Origin: Candidatus Melainabacteria bacterium
Lineage (GTDB): Bacteria > Cyanobacteriota > Vampirovibrionia > Obscuribacterales > Obscuribacteraceae
Reading direction: 5' to 3'
DNA: 64,000 nt
Assembly: GCA_003242885.1 (NCBI GenBank)
Contig: QKMZ01000006.1
Span: 434,001 to 498,000, forward strand
Position 1 is the stretch's first letter. Each line of letters begins with the position of its first letter. Of the stretch, positions 8,802-16,892 are shown piece after piece. The translations under genes were made by a program, and so were the position numbers. The notes beneath the pieces are model-generated. The model was not told where the DNA came from, made no database searches, and saw only the letters and a list, made by a program, of their open reading frames with translations.

Positions 8802-8940
8802 GGCTGTATCTCCTTTGGATATGGCAGTGAAGGTATTTCGAGCCGCTCTAAAGTGCAGAGCCTGGCTCAATGCCGGGCAACGGCGCCCGTCTGCTTCACC
8901 AGCCGTGCCTAGTTTTTGCTCAAAGCGGGCACATAAGCCG
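8802..8940 (-). promoter_or_regulatory. Structured leader of metK (possible cis-regulatory RNA)
   Basis: Three successive hairpins precede the metK ribosome site. GTGCC/GGCAC pairs 8905-8909 with 8928-8932. CGGGC/GCCCG pairs 8874-8878 with 8885-8889. A bulged stem, GAGCC-GCTCT against AGAGC-GGCTC, covers 8840-8868. The order of some segments faintly recalls a cobalamin riboswitch, but ACTGT and a full B12 box are missing. I find no SAM-I, SAM-II or SAM-III consensus. No intrinsic terminator is visible, so translational control is more likely if this is regulatory. Confidence 0.4.
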
Positions 8941-8977
8941 TTCTTGAGAACAAGGCAACTGTCATGCTAGCACCTTT

Positions 8978-9118
8978 CCAGATCTGTACTAGAGAAAGGA
9001 ATTAAAGATGCCGCAAAGATGAAGACGATGACTGGCCGGCTGTCGTTCCAGGCACCTCAAGTCTTAACGTAGATGTACTAAATCAGAGCGAGAACGGCAA
9101 AGCGTGCCAGATCTGTAC
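8978..9118. repeat. Repeated CCAGATCTGTAC element in the metK/sigma intergenic region
   Basis: CCAGATCTGTAC occurs at 8978-8989 and again, identically, at 9107-9118. A related AGATGTACTA lies between them at 9071-9080. The elements sit in the region between divergent metK and the ECF sigma gene and contain the palindrome AGATCT. They may be binding sites for a transcription factor. No regulator can be named. Confidence 0.4.
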
Positions 9119-9184
9119 GATAGCAGTGATACCATATAAGGGCCCTGGCGAAGCCCCTATAGAACGTAGATATATCCAATCCCC

Positions 9185-9210
9185 GGAACACGTTTGTTCG
9201 CCATCGCGTC
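9185..9210 (+). promoter_or_regulatory. ECF-type promoter GGAAC-N17-CGTC
   Basis: GGAAC at 9185-9189 and CGTC at 9207-9210 are separated by 17 bases, the classic layout of promoters read by ECF sigma factors. The predicted start near 9217 gives a leader of about 23 bases containing AGGAG at 9230-9234. It implies that the sigma gene downstream is autoregulated. Confidence 0.6.
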
Positions 9211-9239
9211 AATGCAATTAATCGTCGAGAGGAGTCGCC

Positions 9240-9866
9240 ATGGCGACAGGCTACAGCCAAAAAAGCGATAGAGACCTTGTACTGGCTTGCCAGAGGCGTG
9301 AGCCTGCGGCATTCGAGGAGCTGGTCAAGCGTCACCAACGCACTGTTTATGCCCTTCTTTACCAATTGGCACCCGATTGGACAGATACGGCAGATCTTGC
9401 CCAAGAAGTGTTTATCAGGGTTTGGAGAAATATCAACAACCTGAGAAACCCCTCTTCTTTTCGCTCATGGCTGACACAGATTGTCACCAACATCTTCTAT
9501 GACGAGTTGCGTAAGCGTCCTCGTAAGTTGCCGACCGTATCTATGGATGAAGGCATTGACGACGAGGAGGGAAGTGACGGCGCAACCCGCGATATTGCCG
9601 ACACATCCGCCCTCCCCGATGAAAATGTTCTAAGCAAGGAAGTCAACGAAGTCATCCGCGCGGCCATGATGAAACTCCCGGAACAGTTTCGGACGAGCAT
9701 CGTCTTAAGGGAAGTGGAGGGTCTCAGTTACGAGGAAATTGCGGTTCTAACAAAGACAGAGATGGGAACCGTAAAGTCGCGAATCGCGAGAGCCAGATTA
9801 AAGCTGCAAGAGATGCTTAAACCGTATCTCGAGAACAGCAACTCGCAAGCTGAAATATCGGGGTGA
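9240..9866 (+). CDS. RNA polymerase ECF sigma factor (RpoE-like)
   Basis: A 208-residue group 4 sigma factor. Residues 9-80 form region 2 (DRDLVLACQRREPAAFEELV, then the DLAQEVFIRVWRN core-binding helix), an acidic linker follows, and residues 135-190 form region 4 with the YEEIA-x-GTVKSRIARAR helix-turn-helix. ATG 9240 is preceded by AGGAG at ideal spacing. The downstream anti-sigma gene is translationally coupled, its possible GTG start overlapping the TGA stop, and a periplasmic Spy-like gene follows: a membrane signal-transduction triad. Its own promoter has the ECF form GGAAC-N17-CGTC, so positive autoregulation released by the anti-sigma factor is expected. Confidence 0.93.
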   Translation: MATGYSQKSDRDLVLACQRREPAAFEELVKRHQRTVYALLYQLAPDWTDTADLAQEVFIRVWRNINNLRNPSSFRSWLTQIVTNIFYDELRKRPRKLPTVSMDEGIDDEEGSDGATRDIADTSALPDENVLSKEVNEVIRAAMMKLPEQFRTSIVLREVEGLSYEEIAVLTKTEMGTVKSRIARARLKLQEMLKPYLENSNSQAEISG

Positions 9867-9874
9867 TCGGGGTA

Positions 9875-10777
9875 ATGGTCGAGTCTTGTGAAAAGTACAG
9901 AATGGAGCTGTCGGCGCTGTTAGATGAACAGCTTGACAAACAGCTCAAGGCCGAAGTGGAGGGGCACCTTTCCGGCTGTAATGATTGCAGTCAGGAATTG
10001 GACACACTGAAGTCTCTATGCCAACTGATGTCCAATCAATTTGAGCCGGATAATCTGGAAATGCCAGATCTCTGGGCGAAGATGAAAGACCAGGTACCGA
10101 CTGTGTGCCAGGTGATGGACGAAGATTTATCTGCGTATTTGGACGGCGAATTACCGGCACCGGCTCAAGAAGGTGTCAATGTACATCTAAAGGAATGTCC
10201 GGACTGCCTCGCCAAATTCAAAACGCTCAATACAACCAATCAATTTATTTCGAAGGGACTGGAGTTACCGACGGACCATAAAGTGGATCTCTGGCCCGCG
10301 GTCAAGTCGAGACTTAATGAAGACTGTGCTCTTATTCATACGGAGCTGTCTCCTTATATCGATCAGGAAGTCGCAACTTTGCGACATCGCGCCATCACTG
10401 CGCACCTTACTGATTGTCAGGGGTGCAGAGATGAGTTCAACAGATTATCTAGTGTTGGCGATGCAATAAGAGAACACTATAAGCCGGATATCCCGGAAGA
10501 TTTTGATCTCTGGCCTGGTATCAAGTCTCAACTGCAAGTGGTGCCTTTCACACCGAGGGCTAACAGTAATCAGCAGAAGAGCAAGCCTGGTATGCGTCGT
10601 GCATATTGGATGAGCGCCGCAGCTGCAGTGGTTTTGGGTATCATTGGTTTTGGTAGTTTTTGGCTAATGTCTCCAGGAACTTCCTCAATAAAGACTGTCA
10701 GTGCAGAGGACTACTTGATAGAATCGGCACTGACGGAACCAGCCGGCAGTGCTGAGGCGGTCCTCTATGAGTACTAA
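9875..10777 (+). CDS. Anti-sigma factor with three zinc-finger (ZAS) modules
   Basis: A membrane-anchored anti-sigma factor predicted to bind the ECF sigma factor encoded just upstream. Three copies of H-x3-C-x2-C are visible (HLSGCNDC, HLKECPDC, HLTDCQGC), each with an upstream LSxYLDxEL-type helix. Most anti-sigma factors carry one such module, so three in a row is unusual. One transmembrane helix (about residues 243-265) and a short periplasmic tail follow. ATG 9875 is chosen because of the GGGG run just before it; an in-frame GTG at 9863 overlapping the sigma stop codon is the alternative. The 3' end overlaps the next gene by 11 bases. Confidence 0.88.
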   Translation: MVESCEKYRMELSALLDEQLDKQLKAEVEGHLSGCNDCSQELDTLKSLCQLMSNQFEPDNLEMPDLWAKMKDQVPTVCQVMDEDLSAYLDGELPAPAQEGVNVHLKECPDCLAKFKTLNTTNQFISKGLELPTDHKVDLWPAVKSRLNEDCALIHTELSPYIDQEVATLRHRAITAHLTDCQGCRDEFNRLSSVGDAIREHYKPDIPEDFDLWPGIKSQLQVVPFTPRANSNQQKSKPGMRRAYWMSAAAAVVLGIIGFGSFWLMSPGTSSIKTVSAEDYLIESALTEPAGSAEAVLYEY

Positions 10778-11309
10778 GATGGGTATTGAGGTGGGTGGTC
10801 AGAACCGGTCTATGTACAAAGTCGCAAAGAAAGTAGTTTTGGTGATCGGCATCCAATCTGCATTGGTCTTGCCGGCATTTGCAGACGAGAGCTGCTGTGT
10901 GGATTGGAGCAAGCTTAATCTTTCACCACAGCAAACGCAGCAAGTGCAGCAACTGGAAACCCAGTGGCAGCAAGACTATAGTCAAATCAAACCGGCTATT
11001 GCGGACGAGCAGCGTAAACTTCAGCGTTTGCTTGAATCGCATAATGCTGATCCCGTTGAACTGATGGCAGTGCAGCAGTCATTGACTCGCAAAAAAGAAC
11101 AGCTCAATCAAGCTGCAACCGCGAATTATTTGCGCAAAAGACAGGTGTTGAACGAAAATCAACAGCACCAGTTGGAGCAAATGATTCGGCAGCGCATCAT
11201 CGCCAAGCAGAAGGAAATGCATCCTAATATGCAAAGCAATGATATGCCGGGGCGTCTGCAAAACTTGATGCAACGCGTATTACAAACAAATCCACCGGAT
11301 AAGCCCTAA
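10767..11309 (+). CDS. Spy/CpxP-like periplasmic stress or metal-sensing protein
   Basis: Exported helical protein, third gene of the sigma/anti-sigma operon. An N-terminal hydrophobic stretch (KKVVLVIGIQSALVLPAFA) ends in an AxA-like cleavage site. The mature part starts ESCCVDW and continues with LNLSPQQTQQVQQLE, the LTxxQ-type motif of the Spy/CpxP/CnrX group, and two long Gln-rich amphipathic helices. By analogy with CnrX and ZraP it could sense envelope stress or metals and act on the anti-sigma factor; this is inference. The start is taken at ATG 10767 inside the anti-sigma gene; ATG 10812, immediately before the signal sequence, is possible. Confidence 0.72.
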   Translation: MSTKMGIEVGGQNRSMYKVAKKVVLVIGIQSALVLPAFADESCCVDWSKLNLSPQQTQQVQQLETQWQQDYSQIKPAIADEQRKLQRLLESHNADPVELMAVQQSLTRKKEQLNQAATANYLRKRQVLNENQQHQLEQMIRQRIIAKQKEMHPNMQSNDMPGRLQNLMQRVLQTNPPDKP

Positions 11310-11334
11310 TTTACAGGGAATATACCGGCATTGG

Positions 11335-11357
11335 GGCGCTCACTGAGCGCCTTTTTT
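11335..11357 (+). terminator. Intrinsic terminator of the ECF sigma operon
   Basis: GGCGCT (11335-11340), loop CACTG, AGCGCC (11346-11351), followed by six T residues (11352-11357). It lies 26 bases after the stop of the Spy-like gene and ends the three-gene operon. Confidence 0.88.
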
Positions 11358-11823
11358 GTGCGCGAAACCGGTTGCCTTCGGTTGCTTCAGTGGTACCGAA
11401 TATGGTGCTAATCAGCCGTTCTCTTAATGGGTTGAAGTATAAAACAACCAAAGACAAAGAGAAAATAGCGCAGTTGCTAAAGTGTCATATGCCACAAGTC
11501 TCGCTCCATGACTCGGTCTTGGAACCAGGGTTATGAAACAGCCCAGGTTCATGCAACAGAGAAACATTGCCAGTGACATACTCAAGTTTTGCATATTGTT
11601 TATTTGTTGTTTGGTGGTGCTCGCCTTAACTTCAAACCGATCAGAACGTGCTTAGTAACATTCAACAGTAACAACTGAACTTTGGGGAAGTCCACGGACT
11701 CAAACCCATGACCGAGTTTCTTAAAAAGGTTAAGGTTTAGCCTTCGACGTTTCATAAGTAGAGCCAGTCAGGCGCGCCGGATGGTAGCCTAGAAGTCTTT
11801 GCTGTTAAAAGGAGACTGAAAAG
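11358..11823. other. Intergenic region before argS
   Basis: About 470 bases between the operon terminator and argS. Apart from one 40-codon ORF with a membrane segment (11533-11655) I see no gene, clear riboswitch, T-box or strong consensus promoter. AAAGGAG near 11810 is the argS ribosome site. Confidence 0.5.
11533..11655 (+). CDS. Possible 40-residue membrane microprotein
   Basis: An ATG-to-TAG frame of 40 codons. The product has a polar, basic N-terminus (KQPRFMQQRNIASD), a hydrophobic Cys-containing helix of about 18 residues (ILKFCILFICCLVVLALT) and a short charged tail. This is the typical layout of a small single-pass or signal-anchor peptide and unusual for random sequence. The ribosome site is weak (AGGG immediately upstream). 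It stands alone between an operon terminator and argS. I do not recognise a family; it could equally be a chance frame. Confidence 0.35.
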   Translation: MKQPRFMQQRNIASDILKFCILFICCLVVLALTSNRSERA

Positions 11824-13590
11824 GTGATTTCCGAAAGGCTGGCAAGCCTTGTTGAGCGTGCGATTGACAGGGCTACAAAAGATGGAAAGTTGGGACCGCT
11901 CACGGGCTGTCCGATTCCGGTTTTGGTCGAGCGTCCGCGCCTTCCAGAACATGGCGACCTCGCTGTCGGAACTGCTCTTAAGCTTGCCGGACAGGCAAAA
12001 ATGCCACCTATTAAGATTGCCGAGATTATTGCCGAATACATAGAAAAGGATGAGGAAGCCGGCAAGCACAATATAGAACGCTTGGCAGTCGCTCCTCCTG
12101 GATTTATCAATTTCCATCTTTCCACGGGCTGGCTGGAAGCCGCTTTGAGCAATATTCATGAAAAGGGCGAGAAGTTCGGCGCACTGAATATTGGAGAAGG
12201 CAAAAAAGTCCTGGTTGAGTATGTTTCCGCCAACCCAACAGGCGATCTCCACATTGGTCATGGTCGTGGAGCGGTTTATGGTAGCTGCCTGTCCAATCTT
12301 TTTGCGTTTGTCGGTTTTTCCGTAGAACAGGAGTTTTACGTTAATGACGCCGGGGTTCAGATTTCTCAGCTTGGAGAATGCGCCTGGGCCCTTTATCAGA
12401 GGCTTCAAGGACGCGAGGTGCCGTATCCGGAAGAAGGGTATCCGGAAAATTCTTTGATGCATTTCCTCGAGCCTATCGTAAAAGAGAACGGCGATAAGTA
12501 TTTGAGTTGCGATAGCGAAGAAGGGCCAAAGAAGCTTGGTGAGATAACCAAAATGACTATCATGGAGTCGCAAAGAAAGCTCTTGTCGAGACTTCACGTC
12601 AACTTCGATACTTGGTTTTCAGAAACTTCGCTGCATACTTCAGATGCTGTTTCGTCCGTGCTGAAAGAATTCGAGAAGAAGCAAAAGAGTTATGAATCAG
12701 AAGGCGCATTATGGCTCAAAGCTAAAGAACTTGGTGATGAAAGAGACCGGGTCTTGCGCAAAAGCACTGGTGCAACAACCTATTTGGCTAATGATGCTGC
12801 TTATCACTTGGACAAATTCAATCGCGGTTTCGATCAGCTCGTAAACATCTGGGGCGCAGACCATCACGGACAAGTGCCAGGTCTGAAAGCTGTTGTAAAA
12901 GCGCTGGATCTGGACGCCGACAAGCTCGAGATTATTCTTACCCAGATCGTCAATTTGAGTCGTGAAGGGCAGATGGTGAGGATGTCCAAACGCGCAGGAA
13001 CTGTTGTCACCCTGGAAGAAGTTATGGATGAGGTCGGTGTCGACGCGACTCGCTATTATCTGGCCGAGTCGAATCCGCAAAACCCGATCAACTTTGATCT
13101 GGAGTTGGCTAAGCGCACATCCAGAGAGAATCCTGCGTTTTACATTCAGTACGCGCACGCACGCTGCTGTGCAATTTTACGGCGTGCAACTGAGGAGCAA
13201 GTCAACCAAGAGTCTGGTGTGACCGAAAAACCTGTTCTTACGCAAGAACAGTTAGAAGCGTACAAAGTCGATTATAAAAACAGCCCGCAAGCGTTTAGAG
13301 CCGCCTTCGAGCCCGGACATGAGGTCTACCAGTGCCAGAAGGCACTGGTGCAAAAGCTAGACTCGTTTCCGGATGAGGTGAAAGAAGCGGCCCTTTCACG
13401 ATTACCCGGAAGATTGGCCAGATATGCATACGATGTGGCCAATGATTTGCAAAAGTTCTACGAAGTATCGCGCGTAATCACTGATGACTTATCGGTCACA
13501 AAAGCTAGGCTGGGACTGATTCTTGCGACTAAGCAGGTGCTGGCGAATGCGCTCAAAATAATTGGCGTGTCGGCGCCGGAGCGCATGTGA
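11824..13590 (+). CDS. argS: Arginyl-tRNA synthetase
   Basis: Class I aminoacyl-tRNA synthetase charging tRNA-Arg. The N-terminal Add-1 tRNA-binding domain covers about residues 5-105. SANPTGDLHIGHGRGA carries the HIGH signature, and the KMSKS equivalent reads RMSKR in VRMSKRAGTVVTLEE. The C-terminal DALR anticodon-binding domain runs from about 470 to the end. Its 588 residues match the family. The start is GTG 11824 with AAAGGAG upstream at good spacing. It is monocistronic by appearance, with about 180 bases to the next gene. Confidence 0.96.
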   Translation: MISERLASLVERAIDRATKDGKLGPLTGCPIPVLVERPRLPEHGDLAVGTALKLAGQAKMPPIKIAEIIAEYIEKDEEAGKHNIERLAVAPPGFINFHLSTGWLEAALSNIHEKGEKFGALNIGEGKKVLVEYVSANPTGDLHIGHGRGAVYGSCLSNLFAFVGFSVEQEFYVNDAGVQISQLGECAWALYQRLQGREVPYPEEGYPENSLMHFLEPIVKENGDKYLSCDSEEGPKKLGEITKMTIMESQRKLLSRLHVNFDTWFSETSLHTSDAVSSVLKEFEKKQKSYESEGALWLKAKELGDERDRVLRKSTGATTYLANDAAYHLDKFNRGFDQLVNIWGADHHGQVPGLKAVVKALDLDADKLEIILTQIVNLSREGQMVRMSKRAGTVVTLEEVMDEVGVDATRYYLAESNPQNPINFDLELAKRTSRENPAFYIQYAHARCCAILRRATEEQVNQESGVTEKPVLTQEQLEAYKVDYKNSPQAFRAAFEPGHEVYQCQKALVQKLDSFPDEVKEAALSRLPGRLARYAYDVANDLQKFYEVSRVITDDLSVTKARLGLILATKQVLANALKIIGVSAPERM

Positions 13591-13776
13591 TCTCGGTTAA
13601 TACCAGTCACTAATAAAAAACAGCGGATCTATGGACGCATTAATTCACTTCTGAGGCGGGCACAAAAGCCCGTCAAATGCTTCCGTGTACGGCACTCGGG
13701 TGCTAGGCTAGAAATAGGACATACCATCACGCTTATTTGGGATCCGGCATAGCCGTATTAGCTTAGGGGACTTTTG

Positions 13777-14394
13777 ATGGACATGGAAGATAAGTTCAGC
13801 CTGGAGCTGACTCAAGAAGAAGGGGTTCTTCTTCTGACCAGTGCGAGGCTTTTGGATAAGCTAGTTGCGGGCGTCACCATTCATTCAAAAGATCGAGATG
13901 AGCTCATCAAAGACATAATCGAGAAGCTGGCGCAAAAGGTTGCACCGGCTCTTTCTGTAATGTCTGACGAGCTTGCCGATGCAATTGTGGACTCGGTTCT
14001 GGGTTGTGATGGTGAAGATGATCTCGATTTTGATTTAGCACTCATTGAAAGTGAGATGAATGCAGAGCAGCTCGATCTGCAGGTGATGAATTTCCCGATG
14101 TATGCGACTGACGAGACTTTGCCGAAATTGGAAAAAGCACTAGTCGATCATAGGATGGTGAAGGCTGAATACTATAGTTTTGCCAGAGAGTCTGTAGACA
14201 GAATTACTCTCAACCCGTTGACCATCTTGAAAGAAGAAGGGCTCTGGCGGGTGATCGCGTACTGTCACGAGCGCAAAGAAGTTTTGCTGTTCCGCGTTGA
14301 CAGAATAAAGCAACTGAAAGAAACCGCACAGCATTTTGAAACTCCAAAGGATTTCTCGCAACGAAAAGCTCAGCGCTACGCAACCTACTGTTGA
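13777..14394 (+). CDS. WYL-domain protein without DNA-binding domain
   Basis: 205 residues. The C-terminal half (about 115-200) matches a WYL ligand-binding domain: a helix with HRMVKAEYYSF, then RITLNPLTILKEEGLWRVIAYC, and VLLFRVDRIKQL. WYL domains in transcription factors bind nucleic acid or nucleotides. Here no helix-turn-helix is seen; the N-terminal half is helical and acidic. It may be a regulator acting through a partner. ATG 13777 is preceded by AGGGGA; TTG 13774 in the same frame is less likely. It sits 92 bases before rpiB on the same strand. Confidence 0.72.
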   Translation: MDMEDKFSLELTQEEGVLLLTSARLLDKLVAGVTIHSKDRDELIKDIIEKLAQKVAPALSVMSDELADAIVDSVLGCDGEDDLDFDLALIESEMNAEQLDLQVMNFPMYATDETLPKLEKALVDHRMVKAEYYSFARESVDRITLNPLTILKEEGLWRVIAYCHERKEVLLFRVDRIKQLKETAQHFETPKDFSQRKAQRYATYC

Positions 14395-14486
14395 ACCTAT
14401 CTACTGGTTCATTTTGAAATTTTGAATTAGTCATTTCAAGCTGGTAAACTCTGAACCTTCGGAGCGTTGTTTGAAATGGGTTGATC

Positions 14487-14984
14487 ATGACTTTCGCCAG
14501 CAGAATAAAAGAAACGAGCGGCAAGATTGCCGTCGGTAGTGACCATGCCGGTTTTGACTTGAAAGAGAAAATCAAGAAATTACTGACCGGAAAGTCAATT
14601 GATTTCATTGATTTCGGGACATTCTCTCTGGACTCTTGCGACTATCCTGACTATGCGCGCAAAGCAGCGAATGCTGTCGCGTCCGGCGAGGCAATTTGCG
14701 GAATACTTTGCTGTGGTTCGGGAGTGGGAATTTCAATTGTTGCCAATAAAGTGAGGGGCATAAGGGCCGCACTGTTGCACGAGCCTGAAACCGCAGCACT
14801 CTGCAGGCAGCATAACGACGCCAATATGCTCTGCATGGCCGGTCGCACCATGGATGAAGCGCTTCTGGAGCCCACTATTGAAGCTTTTCTGATCACTGAA
14901 TTCGAAGGCGGGCGCCACGCTAGGCGAGTCGATAAGATCGAAGAGCCGCGTAAAGGTGAGCAAGCTGGAAATTGGTCAAAATAG
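14487..14984 (+). CDS. rpiB: Ribose-5-phosphate isomerase B
   Basis: Interconverts ribose 5-phosphate and ribulose 5-phosphate (RpiB/LacAB family). IAVGSDHAGFDLKEKI gives the N-terminal phosphate-binding region. The catalytic cysteine lies in GILCCGSGVGISIVANK, and HNDANMLCMAGR supplies further active-site residues. 165 residues is slightly longer than E. coli RpiB because of a C-terminal tail. ATG 14487 is chosen over the in-frame TTG at 14481; neither has a strong ribosome site. A perfect 10-bp terminator-like hairpin follows. Confidence 0.93.
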   Translation: MTFASRIKETSGKIAVGSDHAGFDLKEKIKKLLTGKSIDFIDFGTFSLDSCDYPDYARKAANAVASGEAICGILCCGSGVGISIVANKVRGIRAALLHEPETAALCRQHNDANMLCMAGRTMDEALLEPTIEAFLITEFEGGRHARRVDKIEEPRKGEQAGNWSK

Positions 14985-14999
14985 AACGAATTGTCAATT

Positions 15000-15028
15000 A
15001 AGAGGCGCAGAGTATGCGCCTCTTGAGG
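15000..15028. terminator. Bidirectional terminator-like hairpin after rpiB
   Basis: AAGAGGCGCA (15000-15009), loop GAGTA, TGCGCCTCTT (15015-15024): a perfect 10-bp stem between the convergent rpiB and the gene ending at 15061. T residues are sparse on either side, so termination may be partial. Confidence 0.65.
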
Positions 15029-15060
15029 TTTTGACGACGCTTGCTGCGCCAAAATTTCAA

Positions 15061-15576
15061 TTACTTCTTGCGACTCTTTCCTGAACCAGTGGCTACGAGC
15101 TGTTTTTCACGTTCTCTTTCCGTTGCCGTCTCACGCCGCCAGACAGCAAATGCACGTGGAATCAGGTTGCCTTGATTGTCATAGGCTGGTCCGATCAGCG
15201 CTGTTTCCGGCATCCTGGAAAGCCATTCTCTCTCAAAACGACTGAGGACCGATGTGAATCCTACGTCCCCCAGAGCGTCCGCAATAGGAATGCAATTGCT
15301 TCTGCCCTCTGGGGAATTCAGGAGTAGTGCTATGCATGAGGCTCTGCGTGATCTTTCCGAGGGGGCTTGGTAGGAAAAATCCATATTATAGGAATTGCCA
15401 ACCAGCAAGTAACTCTTGCCAGGCCATGCGTCGCTCTTCTTGTATGGTGTCACATCAATATGATTGAGCAATTGCGTATAACGCTCTCTCGCTCTGGCTT
15501 CTTCGCGCTCGTCACTTTCGTCTGCAATACGCGTCAACTTCACCAGAAGACGATTTGAATCTTCCTTCGATGGCAT
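15061..15576 (-). CDS. Hypothetical protein, 171 residues
   Basis: I do not recognise this protein. It begins with a charged helix rich in Glu and Arg (about residues 5-35). A mixed alpha/beta-looking core (45-150) contains SYLLVGNSYNMDFSY and CIALLLNSPEGRSNCIPIADAL segments, and a basic Lys/Arg tail ends it. No signal peptide or membrane helix is present. It converges with rpiB across a shared hairpin terminator. A nested inverted repeat lies 27-63 bases upstream of its ATG. A soluble cytoplasmic protein is the only safe statement. Confidence 0.6.
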   Translation of the reverse strand: MPSKEDSNRLLVKLTRIADESDEREEARARERYTQLLNHIDVTPYKKSDAWPGKSYLLVGNSYNMDFSYQAPSERSRRASCIALLLNSPEGRSNCIPIADALGDVGFTSVLSRFEREWLSRMPETALIGPAYDNQGNLIPRAFAVWRRETATEREREKQLVATGSGKSRKK

Positions 15577-15602
15577 AGAAGAGTTCTCCGAAATCTTTAT
15601 TC

Positions 15603-15639
15603 AGTCACTCAATATTCATGCACTTTCAAGTGCGTGACT
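15603..15639. repeat. Nested inverted repeat
   Basis: The outer arms AGTCAC (15603-15608) and GTGACT (15634-15639) enclose the inner palindrome GCACTTTCAAGTGC (15620-15633). It lies just upstream of the leftward hypothetical gene and could be an operator or a leader hairpin. Confidence 0.35.
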
Positions 15640-15721
15640 AAACTTCAAAAAACCAATTTGGAACGCAATTAAGATGAATTCTCAAACCCGTGTAAATTCA
15701 AATATCCTGGTGATATCTCTG

Positions 15722-15730
15722 TGGCATAAT
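15722..15730 (+). promoter_or_regulatory. Extended -10 element before glycerate kinase
   Basis: TGGCATAAT (15722-15730) fits an extended -10 (TGn plus CATAAT), 37 bases before the ATG of the glycerate kinase gene. No convincing -35 is seen, as is common for extended -10 promoters. Confidence 0.4.
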
Positions 15731-15766
15731 CACTAGGACTGATTTTGGGGATTGCTGGATCTAGCA

Positions 15767-16873
15767 ATGCGAATAGTAGTTGCACCGTGTGCATACAAAG
15801 GTACGTTTTCGCCGACCATGGTGGCGCGGGCGATGGCAGAGGGAGTCAGGCACGCGGTACCCGATGCGATCATTGATATGATTCCGATAGCTGATGGCGG
15901 CGATGGAACCATCGAAGCGCTTTACGCGGGAGCGGGTGGGAAAGTCGAGGAGATGCAGGTCAAGGGAGCGCTCGGCGAGCCGGCAACTGCTGTTTGGCTG
16001 TCTTTGCAGGACTTGGCTGTAGTTGAATTGGCGAGCGCCTGTGGTATCGCAAAGCTTACAGGTAGAACTCTAAAGCCGCTGGAAGCGAACACTTACGGAC
16101 TCGGGCAAGTAATCAAAGCTGTAGTAGAATTGCATCGCTACAAAAGGATTGTTATCGCTGTTGGCGGCAGTGCCTCCACAGATGGTGGCGCTGGCGCGCT
16201 CACTGCCTGTGGTGCCAGATTTTTTGATGCTCAGGGTAATGAGATCGGTCTGGGTGGCGGCAATTTAGGAAAAATTGCTCGTGCCGAGGTTGCCCATATG
16301 AAAGACTGGGTGCGGGATGTGCGCTTAGAAGTCGCTACTGATGTGCACAATCCTTTGACTGGTCCGGAGGGCGCGGCGAGAATTTTTGCGCCTCAAAAAG
16401 GAGCTATAGATTCGGATATTGAATTGCTGGAAAGCAACTTGATTCACTTCGCCGAAGTGCTTGCATACGCAACAGGCAATGCTGATCCGAGAGCTCCTGG
16501 AAGCGGGGCGGCAGGCGGCACAGCGTTCGGTTTAGCAACCGTTCTTGATGCGAAAATTGTCTCTGGCTTTGCATTTGTGAAAGAGGTTTTGAACCTTGAA
16601 AGCAAACTAGAGAAAGCTGATCTGATTATCACAGGTGAAGGGAAGCTTGACGGGCAGACTATTTCCGGTAAGGCGATCGGGGAATTGCTCAAACTATCAA
16701 AGTCTTTGAGACACCCGTTAGTTGCAGTGCCGGCTATCGTTGCAAGAGACACCGATGGACTAAACGGTTTTAAGGCGATCGTTGCAGCCTCGCATGGAGA
16801 AAAACTGGCCTCCTTCGATGACATCGCTCGTGCGACTGCTGAAGCTGTACGTCAATGCAAACAGCCCGGTTGA
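15767..16873 (+). CDS. Glycerate kinase (GlxK/GarK family)
   Basis: ATP-dependent kinase that makes phosphoglycerate from D-glycerate (type 1 glycerate kinase fold). MRIVVAPCAYKGTFSP at the N-terminus, IPIADGGDGTIEAL, VGGSASTDGGAGALTACG and the GEGKLDGQTISGK segment are family signatures. 368 residues is normal. ATG 15767 begins directly at the conserved N-terminal strand, so the in-frame TTG 15 bases upstream is rejected. It converges with the LysM protein gene (19 bases between ends). It could feed photorespiration-like glycolate or sugar-acid metabolism; the window has no other gene of that pathway. Confidence 0.92.
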   Translation: MRIVVAPCAYKGTFSPTMVARAMAEGVRHAVPDAIIDMIPIADGGDGTIEALYAGAGGKVEEMQVKGALGEPATAVWLSLQDLAVVELASACGIAKLTGRTLKPLEANTYGLGQVIKAVVELHRYKRIVIAVGGSASTDGGAGALTACGARFFDAQGNEIGLGGGNLGKIARAEVAHMKDWVRDVRLEVATDVHNPLTGPEGAARIFAPQKGAIDSDIELLESNLIHFAEVLAYATGNADPRAPGSGAAGGTAFGLATVLDAKIVSGFAFVKEVLNLESKLEKADLIITGEGKLDGQTISGKAIGELLKLSKSLRHPLVAVPAIVARDTDGLNGFKAIVAASHGEKLASFDDIARATAEAVRQCKQPG

Positions 16874-16892
16874 TTTATTTTTCAAGACTTGC

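Noticed and set aside
8840-8940. Cobalamin riboswitch upstream of metK
   Set aside because: GGTGAAG and GAGCCAGG resemble parts of it, but ACTGT, GGGAA and the full B12 box are missing and the suspected box is buried in a different hairpin.
9124-9160. Terminator between metK and the sigma gene (AGGGC...GCCCCT)
   Set aside because: Imperfect stem and no T-run on either strand.
11752-12597. 281-codon frame opposite the start of argS
   Set aside because: It lies antisense to the catalytic core of argS, and its product has no domain pattern.
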